DNA of 64,000 nucleotides from Pezicula radicicola (lineage: Eukaryota > Ascomycota > Leotiomycetes > Helotiales > Dermateaceae). The notes under the pieces were generated by a model. The model was not told where the DNA came from. It searched no databases and saw nothing but the letters and a program-made list of their open reading frames with translations. The stretch lies in the NCBI GenBank assembly GCA_003008705.1, contig PDUO01000018.1, positions 150,630 to 214,629 on the forward strand, read 5' to 3'. A program made the position numbers and the translations under genes. Positions 11,514-22,889 of the stretch are shown piece by piece (the first letter of the stretch is position 1; each line of letters starts with the position of its first letter).

Positions 11514-12857
11514 ATGTTGGAATACTTCAGCTACAAGAAAATCAAGAAGCATCAGGCTGAGAAGAAGGCCGAAGCGGGGGTTCAGACACCTATCATCAAC
11601 GAAGAAGATGAGAATTATCTGGGGCGCATAATATCCGCAGAAGGCACACCGCCACCTCTACCCACACGACCGACTGAGCTGGACAATGGCGTGGTTGGGA
11701 ATTCGACAGGAAATAAGTCGCAGATGGTAGTCCACGACGGTGAGGCTGCGACCAAGGAGAAGGAGACTGAGAAGCCCAAAGACAAAGGCAAGGGGAAAGA
11801 GACCGAGAAATTGAAGGACGAAAAGAAAGGCAATCGGTTCTCATTTATACAGAGAACTTTCAGCAAGAAGGTACTTTAGGCAATCATGGCAGCTACAGTA
11901 CTCGACTAACATTGTTCTCTACAGGACAAGAAGCACGACGGACTCAAACCCGAGGGTCCTGTGACACCTGTTGAAGCAGCTAAAGAAGAAGACGATATCC
12001 ATAAAATCCTCGACGAACTGAACCTCGCAGCAGTCAATAACCGGGCGTTCTCAATTTCCAAAGAATCTCAGGAGCTCGTTCAAAAGTTCACTGTCATCCT
12101 CAAAGACCTGATCAACGGCGTTCCAACAGCCTACGACGACCTTGTTCACCTCCTCGATGATTCACAGGGGCAATTAGCGAAGAGTTATGACCAACTGCCT
12201 GGCTTTTTGCAAAAGTTAATTACACAGTTGCCGAACAAGCTGACGAACAATCTGGCCCCAGAACTTTTAGCTGTGGCAACAGAAGCGCAAGCTTTGAATA
12301 CCGCAGGGGGCAGTGCCGCAGCGGCTGGAGCTGGTGCTGGTTCTGCAAGTTTTATGGGTGCGGCGAAGAGCTTTTTGACACCAACCAGTTTGAAGGACTT
12401 AGTCACGAAACCAGGCGCAGTTGTATCCATGTTGAAGGCAATTATGAACGCGCTGAAACTCAGATGGCCTGCTTTTATGGGCACCAACGTGTTACTAAGT
12501 CTTGGTCTCTTTGGTAAGTCATTTCTAGGTCGAATCAATTAAGACGATGGTATTAATAGGTACACAGTTCTTCTTTTCGTGTTCTGGTACTGCCATAAAC
12601 GGGGTCGAGAAGTGCGTCTCGCCAATGAAAGACTTGTAGATAGCGAAGGCCGAGTTATTGAGCTTGACGATGACCCCATGCTTGAGCAAGCCGGACCAAG
12701 CAACAACGGTTCAGCCCGTACACCACGCACCAGTTCTCCTGCCCGCGGAGCACGAACTCCAGAGCGTAGAACAAGAAGTCCAGAGCGCAATACTGAGCAT
12801 GCTACCGGCGCTGCTCCAGCATCTGGGAAGAACTTAGCAAAGGAAAGGAAGAGATGA
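11514..12857 (+). CDS. Hypothetical protein with charged N-terminus and C-terminal transmembrane helix
   Basis: Three exons: 11514-11870, 11925-12513 and 12568-12857, together 411 residues. The second junction completes a membrane helix (about residues 306-323, TNVLLSLGLFVLLFVFWYC), which supports the splice choice. Order: a Lys/Glu-rich segment (about 70-110), a helical middle domain with repeated leucines, an Ala/Gly-rich stretch (GGSAAAAGAGAGSA), the membrane helix, then a basic and Pro/Arg/Ser-rich tail with SPARGARTPERRTRSPER. It looks like a tail-side membrane-anchored scaffold. No known domain is recognised. It is divergently oriented from the gene ending at 11100. Confidence 0.65.
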
Positions 12858-13581
12858 GATTAATGACGGACTGATAGATACCCCCTCTGATGATTACCAA
12901 TGAGCATATAGTCGTTTTTTTTTGAAGGTATACGGCGATACGAAAACATGAAATAGGATGAGGCGTTTGTACTTGATAATAATCCTGCCTCGTGGTATTG
13001 CAGGTTTAGCGTTGAGTTGACTTCATAACTAGATACTTCCCTAAATAGGTAGTAATAGAAGAACCCTAATAAAAGAGAATCTACCTTTTGTCTCGTAGCC
13101 GATCTAACGATGCCAATGCTGGGAAACAATAGTTATTATAATTGTTGCAAAGCTAAATAAGTCATTATTGAATTAGTACAGGAGTAATAGAACATCAGCC
13201 ATTTAGGTGGAAAGAGAACATGTCAGAATACTTGGGCGGTATGCTTAGCAGGATCGCACATTTTATGACACTGAACACGTCTTCATCGCCCTGCTTCATG
13301 TCACTTCATAGTCACGCAATTGAAGCATGATTTATGATCAGGGACCTGTCATTTACAATATTGAACGGACTTCGTCCTAAAGCCTGACTGTGTCAACCCC
13401 ACTGGTTAACTAGCAGCCAGCGCAATTAGACATCCATGAAGACGATCTAAAAAATACATACATGAAGAAGATCCTTTTGGTCCTCAAATTGACGGCAATT
13501 GACCGTACTTCATAATATCCATTTACTCCATTGCTCCGTGGGTATCCGCCGTCTGCGCCAAATTCAAATCATAAAAGCCAT
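12858..13581. other. Intergenic region between convergent genes
   Basis: 3' flanks of the membrane-anchored protein and of bre2. AT-rich in places; no repeat or RNA gene was recognised. Confidence 0.5.
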
Positions 13582-15292
13582 TCAAGATTGTTCATGACTG
13601 GGGTTAAGTTCGTTGCGACGCGTAAGAGCTGGAGCTCCACCAAGCGCCGTGTCGCCTTGCATCATGAAATCAACTTCGTCAACGACATCCCAAAGAACGT
13701 CTTCAGCAATCTGTTCGTCGTATCTCTCAGATACTGCTCGTACTCTGGCCTCGGGCGTCTTGCTAACCGCTTCGACCTTGTTAGCCTTGACATATCCTGG
13801 TGGGGGGTATGCAAAATCTGGTCCAAAGTTGACTTCGGCAATGCCTCCAGCGAATGCGGAAATCATTGGGAAGTAACCAAGCATACCATCATCCTTTCCT
13901 ACTCGGGCATTGGCGTTTGGCTGAGAGGTGATCTTGGGATCTGGGAGTGAGGCAGGAGGCAGGAATGCAATGAGATCCTTGAAGGCAACACCCATATCCC
14001 GGCCATTCTTGTAAACTTTGATGTATGAATCTGGAAGAGTACGTAGGGTAGGGAGCGGATGAGTTGCAGATGGTGGAATGGTGAACTCTCCTCGTTCCGC
14101 ATTAGAAAGGACATTGTTCTGGTCTTCTCTTGTCTTCTTGACATCCTCATCCAATGCGTAATCAATGACCTCCATCACCAATTTGCCTTTGATATGGCGA
14201 GCGAAGCGATCACGGACAATGTCTGAAGCTACGGTACTGCCAGCCATGTAATCAGTAGCAGCGTCGACTGCGCGGTTGTATGTGCCATCGACGATCTTTC
14301 GGTGAAGATCCAATGGTGGTAAACTGATCTCAAGGCCGATGATATCGCCCTGATCAAACCCTTCAAAGAACTTGGAGGTCTTGCCATTGTGAACCGAGAA
14401 ACCCTTGGTGCGAATGCCGTAACTGTAGAGAGTGTGGCCTGCTGGCACCTCCAGATTTGCCTCGCGGCGGCCAAATCCGAGGGTAACGTTTGGGAAGCTG
14501 CCGGCGTAACCCAGTCCTGCATTCGGGTTCTTGTTTGGCGGGCCAAACAGGCACTTGGCCTCGTAGAAGAAGACGCCTTCACGGACGCAGCAATTGCCCT
14601 TGGCAGAGACCCAGCCTTTCGGAGCAGTAACCCTAAGAGATGTTGCGTCGGTCAGGGTGCTCTGAGATCGATCCATCAAGCTAAGTGCAGGGCCGAAGGG
14701 AGCAACTTCGGTGGCGCGGTAGAACTGCGAATGAGGGAATCTTGGATCAGCAACGGCATTCAAGTAGCGCAAAGCCTTGTCACTGCTATTGGTGATGCTA
14801 AAAGGATTAGCAGAGTACAGAAGAGGTACAGATCGGTCTGAGAACTTACACATCCGGCTGATAAAAGTCAATGCCTGGTACAGACATGTCGACGGGCGCG
14901 CCCAACTGCGGGTTTCCTGGGGTCTTGAAATCCGAGTCCTTGATATTTTCTTGGATGAAACGGATGGGACCAGTTGGTTCTGGCTTCGAAGGAGCGGCAG
15001 CAGCACGCATGTTGTTGGCAGAGGCAGACTTGCTGCTCTCACCATCTCTCTTCTTCTGAGTCTCCGTTCGAGGTCGCGTTGATGGTTTGCGCTCGGTGGG
15101 CTCCATTGTGTCGTCCTCGGCCTTGCGCTTCTCCATTGCTTCGGTACGGGTTCTGTCTCGGTCTTCGCGAGCTTTGATGGCGTTGCGGATCTCCTTGTCG
15201 CGCTTTTGCTTGTCTGAGATTTTCTCAGCGTCCTTCAGTCGCTGTTCGTGCCTCTCGTCGCTTGCTTCCTTGGTAAGGCGGGCTCGACCCAT
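13582..15292 (-). CDS. bre2: COMPASS (Set1C) subunit, Bre2/Ash2-type SPRY protein
   Basis: Two exons on the minus strand, 15292-14850 and 14797-13582, give 552 residues. The N-terminal third is a highly charged Lys/Arg/Glu region with probable coiled coil (about 1-85). The SPRY-like domain follows: GWVSAKGNCCVREGVFFYEAKC, then TLGFGRREANLEVPAGHTLY, SYGIRTKGFSVHNGK and FDQGDIIGLEISLPPLD. Splitting of the SPRY fold by a long insertion, followed by a return strand near AFAGGIAEVNFGPDFAYPP, is the Ash2/Bre2 arrangement. Bre2 is a core subunit of the Set1 complex and supports histone H3 Lys4 methylation in the nucleus. No PHD or winged-helix part of metazoan Ash2L is seen, as in yeast. The spliced junction reads DFYQPDVITNSS without a frame break. 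Confidence 0.85.
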
Positions 15293-15480
15293 AATGGCAG
15301 ATCGTCGGGTAAATTTGATCCGGATAAAAGTTATCTTACGCCGATGGTGATGACGTAGGTAGGTAGGGTAGTGTTGGGTGATGGTCCGTGCGTTTTCTCA
15401 AGATTAAGGTTTTTAAGCTAGTGCTTAGTGCAATCCACCACACTATTCCTAATCTGGCGCGCACCTAAATTCACGAAAAT

Positions 15481-15635
15481 CTGGGTAACTCAAAACAACT
15501 GGATAACTCAGACGAATTGGGCAACTCAGAACAAGCCCAGAACAAGTGAGCTCCTGAGAACAACTGGGTACCTCAGAGCAACTAGGTAACTCAGATCAAC
15601 TAGTTTACTCAGAACAAGTGAGTTACTCAGAATGA
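15481..15635 (+). repeat. Degenerate tandem array of an 18-base unit
   Basis: Eight full copies of an 18-base unit with consensus CTGGGTAACTCAGAACAA, plus one truncated 11-base copy at 15535-15545, run head to tail. Copies differ at 1 to about 7 positions. The unit length is a multiple of three and read forward it encodes a Leu-Gly-Asn-Ser-Glu-Gln hexad until a stop at 15546-15548. The array lies about 190 bases upstream of bre2, whose start is at 15292. Confidence 0.85.
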
Positions 15636-17571
15636 GAAGCTTAACTATTTATATAGCAACAAAATAGCAGTTTGCACAAAGGATAAAAAAATAATATTTG
15701 AACAGACTCCTCTTCTCTTTATTGATGGCACAGGTCATCGAAAAAGTATCCCAAAATCAAGTTGGTTATAAGTATCTAAACTGACATCCCAAGTTTGTAT
15801 TCGTGAGACTATTTATTGTTTTGCACAAACGTTCAAGTTAGAAATTGTACACCTATTGCTTTATTTAGGTGCGTTAAAAGTTCACACAAGACCTACGTAC
15901 TCACGCAAGGCAATGAGCCTGGTGTAACTGTAATTGTAATGGTTTAGATCTATTATACAGCTTAAGGTTTTGGCTTCTTTTTTTCATAGCAAAGTTGATA
16001 CTTGACATTTCAAAGAAGAAAGTCCACTTACTAGGTATGCAATACAAATACTAATGTTCTTGAAATTAGATATGGACGTAGATGTGTTTGGTAGGTACCC
16101 AATTTGTGGTAGGCTACGAAATAATCCTGTTATCGGTTGGTTGAAAACTTCTGTAATGAGATGTAAGAATGCCCAGTTGCAATACACCAGAAATGAGACG
16201 TAGTCAGTTATCGCATAGAAGTAACTCAGAAGCGTAACAGTAAGTACTCCCAAGTGTTCTCCAAAGTTTATAGGTATAGTTTACTGTTAGACTATAGCAA
16301 TGCACTCAACTAAGTTGAGTAGAAAGACCATGTTAGAAATAATGGATGTCTACAAGCAAGTCCATAAGAAACCTTGGTCTGAAGTATATTAGTATTATTC
16401 AGCAACATGCCCACAGGTTCATAGTGATTGTAGAAGCAATCAGAAAATGTGCCAGAAATTTTGACAAACGGTTTGCGGAGCGATGCACCGAGTACCAAGT
16501 TGAATTGTTTCATTGGCGCACAAACAATGCCTATGTGCAAGGGCGACAATAGCTAGATGAACATACAATCTATAGCAGAGATATATACTCTGGAGTCGTG
16601 CAATTAACGGCTTTTTAGTACTTGGGCTGGATGTGGAACTCGAAGCTGGCTCATCATCCGAAGACGGAGAAAATACTAATAATGCTCGTACCCGCACTAC
16701 CCCACAAAGTTCTACGAGTATTAAAGATAGTATAGCATTCGCGGAGTGTCGGCCTGATCCAAAAGGTCTTCGGAGGATGGTTATAGGTCATATGACTCAA
16801 GTTTCTACGATGCGTGGGAAAGTATAATATTAACAGTCAAGAGGTGAAGGTTTCTAAGGAGAATAAACAATACCAAGGAACCAATGTAAAATACTCCGAT
16901 TGTAAGGTGTTAAAGGGATGGGAAGGACTGACAGCGGACGAGTGTAAACGGAAGGTTTTTGAAAAGATGCTTAAGTGTTGCCAAATATATCAGCATTGCC
17001 ACTCAGTTCAGAAACCATAAATATGGCCCATATTCAGTTCATGCCACAGATGAACCGACGGCATTGCTCTGGCAGTCGGTTTCTAAGCGTTTCCCATATA
17101 TTTAGACTGTTTCTCCGATGTTATGCAAGTTGTTCATGCATGATTCAGTACTCACTCTCGTTTGTGTATATATACTCTCATTTTCCTACCTATAGAAATC
17201 AAGCAACTTTCCATTGACTTCCGATCCATATATTCGTCAATATATTCTCCCATTTAGCAACATTAAGAAATGTAAGACCGACATCCCGAGTTTCGATGAC
17301 ATGGTAAACCAGAGAAAGAAGATACGAGAGGACAGCAAAAAGGAGAGAGCCGAGAAGAGGACTCTGAGTGACACCAAGGCGATAAACATACTTCATTGGT
17401 GGCAGTCTATTAGTACCTGAACGAAGCTATGTCTCGGCTGCTGGTCCTCAATACTCCAAAGCCAGAGAGGGAATTGAGCCAGAAAATTACACATTTTGGA
17501 ATCGGAAAAGCCGAACTCCTTTTCTCTCTGACTTCAGGTGAGATTCTCACAAGAATTCAGAACAATCCAAG
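15636..17571. other. Long intergenic region, no supported gene
   Basis: Nearly 2 kb with only short frames, such as 16633-16827, 16814-17020 and 17214-17420, none with a recognisable domain or a plausible spliced continuation. It could hold an eroded gene or a noncoding transcript, but I see no direct sign of either. Confidence 0.45.
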
Positions 17572-17709
17572 ATAAGAAAGTCCTTCGCACGCAATGAGAT
17601 CAAAGGAGGAAACTAACCGAGCCCCTTTCCTTGCTGTCTTGGCAAGTTTGGCCTCATTTTGGCCTGCTGGTACGAAATACGAGTGCGACATACAAAACTC
17701 CACTAGGCA
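17572..17709 (+). promoter_or_regulatory. Duplicated upstream block, copy A (upstream of MFS transporter)
   Basis: This stretch matches 20990-21176 over most of its length. Shared parts include AAGTCCTTCGCANGCAATGAG, then TAACCGAGCCC followed by a C/T run, TGGCAANTTTGGC, and CATNCAAAACTCCAC. It lies about 515-650 bases before the transporter start codon; copy B lies before the broken amidohydrolase. A shared cis-regulatory block is inferred; the alternative is a chance leftover of a local duplication. Confidence 0.65.
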
Positions 17710-18224
17710 TTCCCTTTTGTGCAGGTAAAGAGCTGAGACTCGCTGCACTTACTTGACTCATTCTTGTCAGCTTCATGATGATCAGTGCATAAATGTCACC
17801 ATTTCCAGAACTTATTACGGTAAGCCGTGCTGGAGGTGCTGCAGCAACCCCGCAGGTGTTTCCACTGACTGTAGGGGAGGTGATGCGGGGTGGAACAGTG
17901 GACGATCTCGTGGGCCCCCTCTACCGACGCCCAAACAAAAGCCAATGCTACTATCATATGTAGTGTCCTTGTCCATGCAATCGCCCTTGAGCTTCCGAGC
18001 TGACATTTACCGGCATGCCCACAATTTGATACCCATTCCAGGAGCATCATAGGAATCCCTGAAGACGGTTATGGAGAAGATGATCATTGCATAAGCCCTG
18101 TGTCGGTACAGCTGTACCACCAGGTACTGATCCTGTGCTTCAAATGACCACTTCCGTTCCCCCATTCTCAATCTGCTAATAAGACTCTTCACTTCTTGAC
18201 TTTTCTCATGCGCATGGACGAAAT

Positions 18225-20126
18225 ATGCACACCAAAAGGACAGGTCCAGCTTCGACAAGTCTCTATAACCGGCTAATCACAATCGCCGTCGCATTCGGCT
18301 CTCTGGTAAGGACACAAAGACGCCAGCTACTCTCAAAATTCCCAACGGGCAGCTGACATTCTAGACTTATGGCTATTCATCCTCTATCATTGGAAGCACT
18401 ATTGGCCAACCAGGCTGGTACAAGTATTTCAATCTTCCAGCCCAAGGAGAACCTGGATACGGAGGTAAAACGACCCATGAACTTGCTACTGCCAATGGCC
18501 TTTACAGTGCCGGCGGAGCCGTAGGGAGTCTCTTCATCATGTGGTCTGCCGGCGCTTTGGGGAGGAAACGAAGCATTCAATTCGGAGCAGTCCTTGCGAT
18601 ACTAGGTGGTGCATTGCAGGGAGGAGCTGTCGGACTTGCGTATGTGTAGAACCAGAAAATCAACGAAGACCGACAACTGATCTCAGCCTCAGGATGTTTC
18701 AAGCCGGCCGAGTTATCTGTGGGCTAGGAATTGGTATTCTGGTTACGGTTTGCCCAATGTATCTCTCTGAACTTTCACCACCACAAAACCGTGGTTGGCT
18801 TGTTGGTCACCATGCAATCTTCCTGGTTTTTGGCTATATGCTGGCCTCTTGGCTTGGGTACGCCTGCTACTTCACCACAGACGTTAATGCGTCCTTTGCG
18901 TGGCGTTTCCCGCTTTGCATGCAATGTCTTGGCCCGACGGTCTTGTTGATCACATCGATCTGGATTCCAAGGTCTCCAAGGTGGCTGTTGCAGAAGGGAA
19001 ATGTCGAAGAGGCTTGGAGAACCGTCCAGGCACTTCGAAAGTCGCCGAATGATCCGGACGATCTTGTCGCGAAGGAAGAATTCTACCAGATAAGGGAACA
19101 GCTCGCACTTGATGAGACGAAACTTGCTGCCATAGGATATGGTCCCTGGATGGCGGTTATCAAGAAAAGGAGCTACCGGAAGAGGATGATAATTGGCTTC
19201 TTGACACAATTCGGCGCCGAGTTTGCAGGGCCGTTAGTGATCGTGAGTATAGCTGTCGAGACTTGGAATTCCATTACAGCGGCTAATCATTGCTACAGAA
19301 CAACTACATGGTCATATTGTTCACCAACCTCGGACAGACTGGATCAATGCCGCTCCTGCTTTCTGCAGTTTGGTTGACTACAGCCGGTCAATGCTCATCT
19401 CCATCCATTCCTCGCCTTGATACTGACCTTTTCTGCACAGGCATCATCTACAACCCTTTTGGAGCGTGGCTACATGACAGGGTCAATTCTCGCCGTGGAA
19501 TGTTCATTACGGGTTTGGTCGGCTGCTTGGTAACGACCTCTGTCATTACAGCAATGATTGCCCGATATGCAGGGACTGCCAACAAAGCGGGTAATGCAGT
19601 CGGTGTTCTATTCATCTTCCTCTACCTCACGTTCCAAGGGTAAGTATTTTTAGCCGTCCTCTTAGTCTTTGCAGATCTCCCATCTAACTTATTGATTAAA
19701 CTTAGAACATGCTGCGACACAACAATGTACCTCTACATCTCCGAGATATTTCCTACGGAGATACGCCCCATCGGCATGGGCTTCTCCCTCTTTGGTCAGT
19801 TCAGCGCTACCATAATACTCCTGCAGACAGCACCCATCGGCTTTGTCAATGTGGGATGGCGCTACTACCTCGTCATCATCCTTTGGTGTGCTGTCTTCAT
19901 TCCAATGGTGTACTTCTTCTGGCCCGAGACGGCGAGACTATCGCTTGAAGAAATCTCAGCCAGATTTGGGGATGATGTGGCTGTTCATATTAATGACGTG
20001 GACGAGGGGAGGAGAAGGGAGTTGGATGAGTTTTTGAGAGGTAGGGACGTTGTGGGATTAAAGCAGGATGGAGTTCGGAAAGAACAAGATCGTGTAGAGA
20101 CCACCACTGTGCGAGAGGGACAATGA
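18225..20126 (+). CDS. MFS sugar-type transporter
   Basis: Six exons: 18225-18305, 18365-18639, 18687-19242, 19299-19386, 19441-19639 and 19706-20126, totalling 539 residues. Landmarks of the sugar-porter family are present: TYGYSSSIIGSTIGQPGW (helix 1), GRKRSIQFGAV (loop 2-3), GRVICGLGIGILVTVCPMYLSE (helix 4), IPRSPRWLLQKG after helix 6, and YLYISEIFPTEIRPIGMG plus FWPETARLSLEEI at the end. About 12 membrane helices are expected, with a central loop carrying LRKSPNDPDD. The substrate is unknown; sugars, quinate or related polyols are typical for the family. The ATG at 18225 is the only one that keeps frame into helix 1. It lies upstream of, and on the same strand as, the broken amidohydrolase, and shares an upstream sequence block with it. 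Confidence 0.9.
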
Positions 20127-20989
20127 ACGGCTCTGTGTGAGGCCTCGTCGTAGACAGCTGGCGGCTGAATTGCTACAAATTCCTCCTAATGCGAAATGAT
20201 GGGAATATTTCCTTATTCTGGTAACTGCTCTAACCTCTCGAACCTCATATGCGTGTCCGGCAACTGAAGAACCAGGCCTCCAAGAATTCGGTATCCGGTT
20301 TCATCTCGCTCGAGACGCTTAGCAGTTGCCTAGTGATTGTTCCCAGTATCTATCCCAGAATTGCGGGGAAGTGAGATCTCGCACTACTAATCCCACTAAG
20401 CCCTTAATTTGAAACATAACTGTAGTGATTAACTTTTCACAGAGGATTGGATGTTATCACCTAATCAATTTGGATGGTGAACGAAGAAATGTAACCCTTG
20501 AACCTATCGAAAAGAAGATTGCTGACTGTTTTAATAAGGCTTTTGCCCTAGAAAACCACGGAACTAAAGAACCTATCCATACTACGTTTGTGGCCGAGCC
20601 TCACGCCAGCCTCGAAGGAGATTAGATCAAGGCTTCCGAACGGGCTGCGGGACTAGACATATTGGGTTCTACAGCACTCAATTGATAATTTCACGAAGCG
20701 GTGCAACAGAGACAGACGCAGCTACGCAGCTCGGGAATACTTTGAACCAGCCAAAGACGGACCATGCCTCCAGGTCATATGTGAAGCCACTGTTTCTAAA
20801 ATCCTCGTTGAAGTCGAGTTTAAGCATGGAGAGGCCATATACACGATTGCGGAGAAGGGGGCCGATATGATCTAACAAGATTATGGTTAGCCGATTGAGG
20901 ACTGAGAACGGTTGGTCATTTCAACGGCGACCATAGTAGTAGTTTGATTTATTGCTTAGTATAATACAGGCCATCATCATAGTACTTCG
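20127..20989. other. Intergenic region with one unexplained short frame
   Basis: The frame at 20425-20625 (66 codons, with NLDGERRNVTLEPIEKKIAD) has a protein-like composition but no recognised family and no clear spliced extension. It may be a relic. Nothing else is evident. Confidence 0.4.
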
Positions 20990-21176
20990 TAAGAAAAAAG
21001 TCCTTCGCAAGCAATGAGACGCAAAGATGAAATTAACCGAGCCCCCCTTTCTTTGATGGCTTGGCAAATTTGGCGTTAAATTATTTTGCCTGCCGGAAGT
21101 ACGGTACGGTACAGTTTCTGGCAGAAGACCTCCATTCCAACAAGCCGCGGCATGCAAAACTCCACCATGAGCGCGC
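20990..21176 (+). promoter_or_regulatory. Duplicated upstream block, copy B (upstream of the broken amidohydrolase)
   Basis: Matches 17572-17709 with scattered substitutions and small insertions. It ends about 160 bases before the amidohydrolase ATG and is followed by a run of GTACG repeats not seen in copy A. Possible shared promoter module. Confidence 0.65.
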
Positions 21177-21335
21177 GCCTCCTCCGAAAATGCGATAAGA
21201 GCAGACACAAGCAGCCGCTGCAAAATGCAGGGCGCCGGCGGGGCCAGAAATGGGAATTTTCCCATACTTCAAGGCTTCATGAAGTCTGGAAAACACAAAG
21301 GCCGTTGGGCGCTCTTCACCTAAATTACAGTCGTC

Positions 21336-22746
21336 ATGTCTCGCATTATCATTCAGAATGTTACCATCTTGACCCTCGACGGCTCAGATACGTTCTTCTA
21401 TCCTGGAGTATTGGAGATTCGGAATGATAAGATACACAGCATTCGGGAATGGTCAGCGGAAGTTGTCGAGGAGGCATATGATGGGAACACTGTCATTATA
21501 GATGGCACGGATAAACTTGTAATGCCAGGTCTCGTAGATTTGCATTTCCACACAGCGGTCGCAAAAGTCAGTAGGTACTCTACCAGCGACTGTAGATTTG
21601 CCTGACAATTCTTCCCAGGGCTACAATGATAACCTTCCACTCTGGGAGTACCTTGATACAATATGGTATCCTTCGATTCGAGCCCTCACGCCCCAATCTG
21701 CGAGAACAGCTGCCCTTCACAGTTATATTACAGCCTTGAAATCCGGTACCACGACGGTTAACGACATGTATAGGCATCTTGATTCGCTTGCTAGCGCAGC
21801 TTTGCAGACTGGTATACGAGCAGTTTTGAGTAACGATATAGCACTTCCAGAGCATGGTCTGGATTCTGTAGAAGACAATATTGAGGCATACAAGAACAAT
21901 CATAACCTCGGCGATGGGTGAATCAAAGTCTGGTTTGGGTTGGAGTGGATGCCCATTTCAGATGCACCGCTACTTGAACATATTGGGCGCATGAAGAAAG
22001 AGTTAAACACTGGCGTTCATTTACATCTTTGCGAAAGCAGAACCGAGCTTGAGAATTCTATGAAGAGATTTGGGAAGACGCCTGTCCAGATGGCATATGA
22101 GGCTGGTATTCTAGGCCCTGATACTGTAGCTACACATTGTGTTCATCTCTCAGACGCAGATATCAAGCTGTTTGCTGAGACTGGGACTTCCATCTCCCAC
22201 AACGCTGGCTCGAATGCAAAGCTAGGGAATGGAATTATGCGCTTGCAGGATATTGTGGCTGCAGGGATTAATGTTGGATTAGGTGTTGATGCTTGTGAAT
22301 GTCACAACTCAGTTGATATGTTTGAGACTATGAAGATCACTTCCTACATGCAGAGGGCAAGCCACGAGGACGCAGAGCTAGGACAGCCAAGTCAAATTCT
22401 TCGAATGGGCACAAGAAATGGCGCGCAAGCTCTTGGAGTTGATGCAGGTGTTTTGGCTGTTGGGAAGAAAGCCGATGTGATAATTCTAGACTTGAAGAAA
22501 GATATGATGTTCACACCGCTTCTAAAGAGCCCTATTGGTGAGCGTAGGAAGATGTTGGAAAGTCACTTGGTCTTTGGGTGTAATGGGACAGCAGTTGATA
22601 CTGTTATCGTGGATGGAAAGGTTGTCGTTGAGGGCAGAAAGGTATTGGGCATCGATGAAGAGCAGGTTAGACAGGACATGGACCGAATTTTCGAGGGCCT
22701 TGTTGCAGAGATGGACAAGTTACGAAAGGACAGGGAGAAGATCTAA
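21336..22746 (+). pseudogene. TRZ/ATZ-type amidohydrolase interrupted by a TGA stop
   Basis: Two exons, 21336-21566 and 21619-22746, give a 453-codon frame of normal family length broken once, by TGA at 21919-21921. The frame is unchanged on both sides of the stop (HNLGDG, stop, IKVWFGLEWMPIS), so a single substitution explains it. The metal-site motifs of the amidohydrolase superfamily are intact: GLVDLHFHTAVAK, HLHLCESR, THCVHLSD and GLGVDACECHNSVDMF. The family (TrzN/AtzB, S-adenosylhomocysteine and guanine deaminase relatives) removes amino or other leaving groups from heterocycles. No alternative intron removes the TGA while keeping frame. A recent loss of function, a sequence error or stop readthrough are the options; I favour recent loss. 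Confidence 0.8.
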
Positions 22747-22889
22747 AAGAGCTTATTATCATTTATATCCATCGCACCGGCTAGTTCTGTACTAACCGTA
22801 GTGTGGTATTAAGAGGCTCTATACTCTGTCACATCACTAGTGCGTGTTTGTTTTCTATATATACCTTTATGCGCTAACGCATAGACAGT

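Noticed and set aside
21919..21921. Programmed TGA readthrough in the amidohydrolase
   Set aside because: The context is TGA-ATC, not the TGA-CTA context known to favour readthrough in fungi; a nonsense mutation is simpler.
21918..21961. An intron (GT at 21918 to CAG near 21961) that would remove the TGA
   Set aside because: It would delete the conserved IKVWFGLEWMPIS segment, and the downstream frame then runs into a stop.
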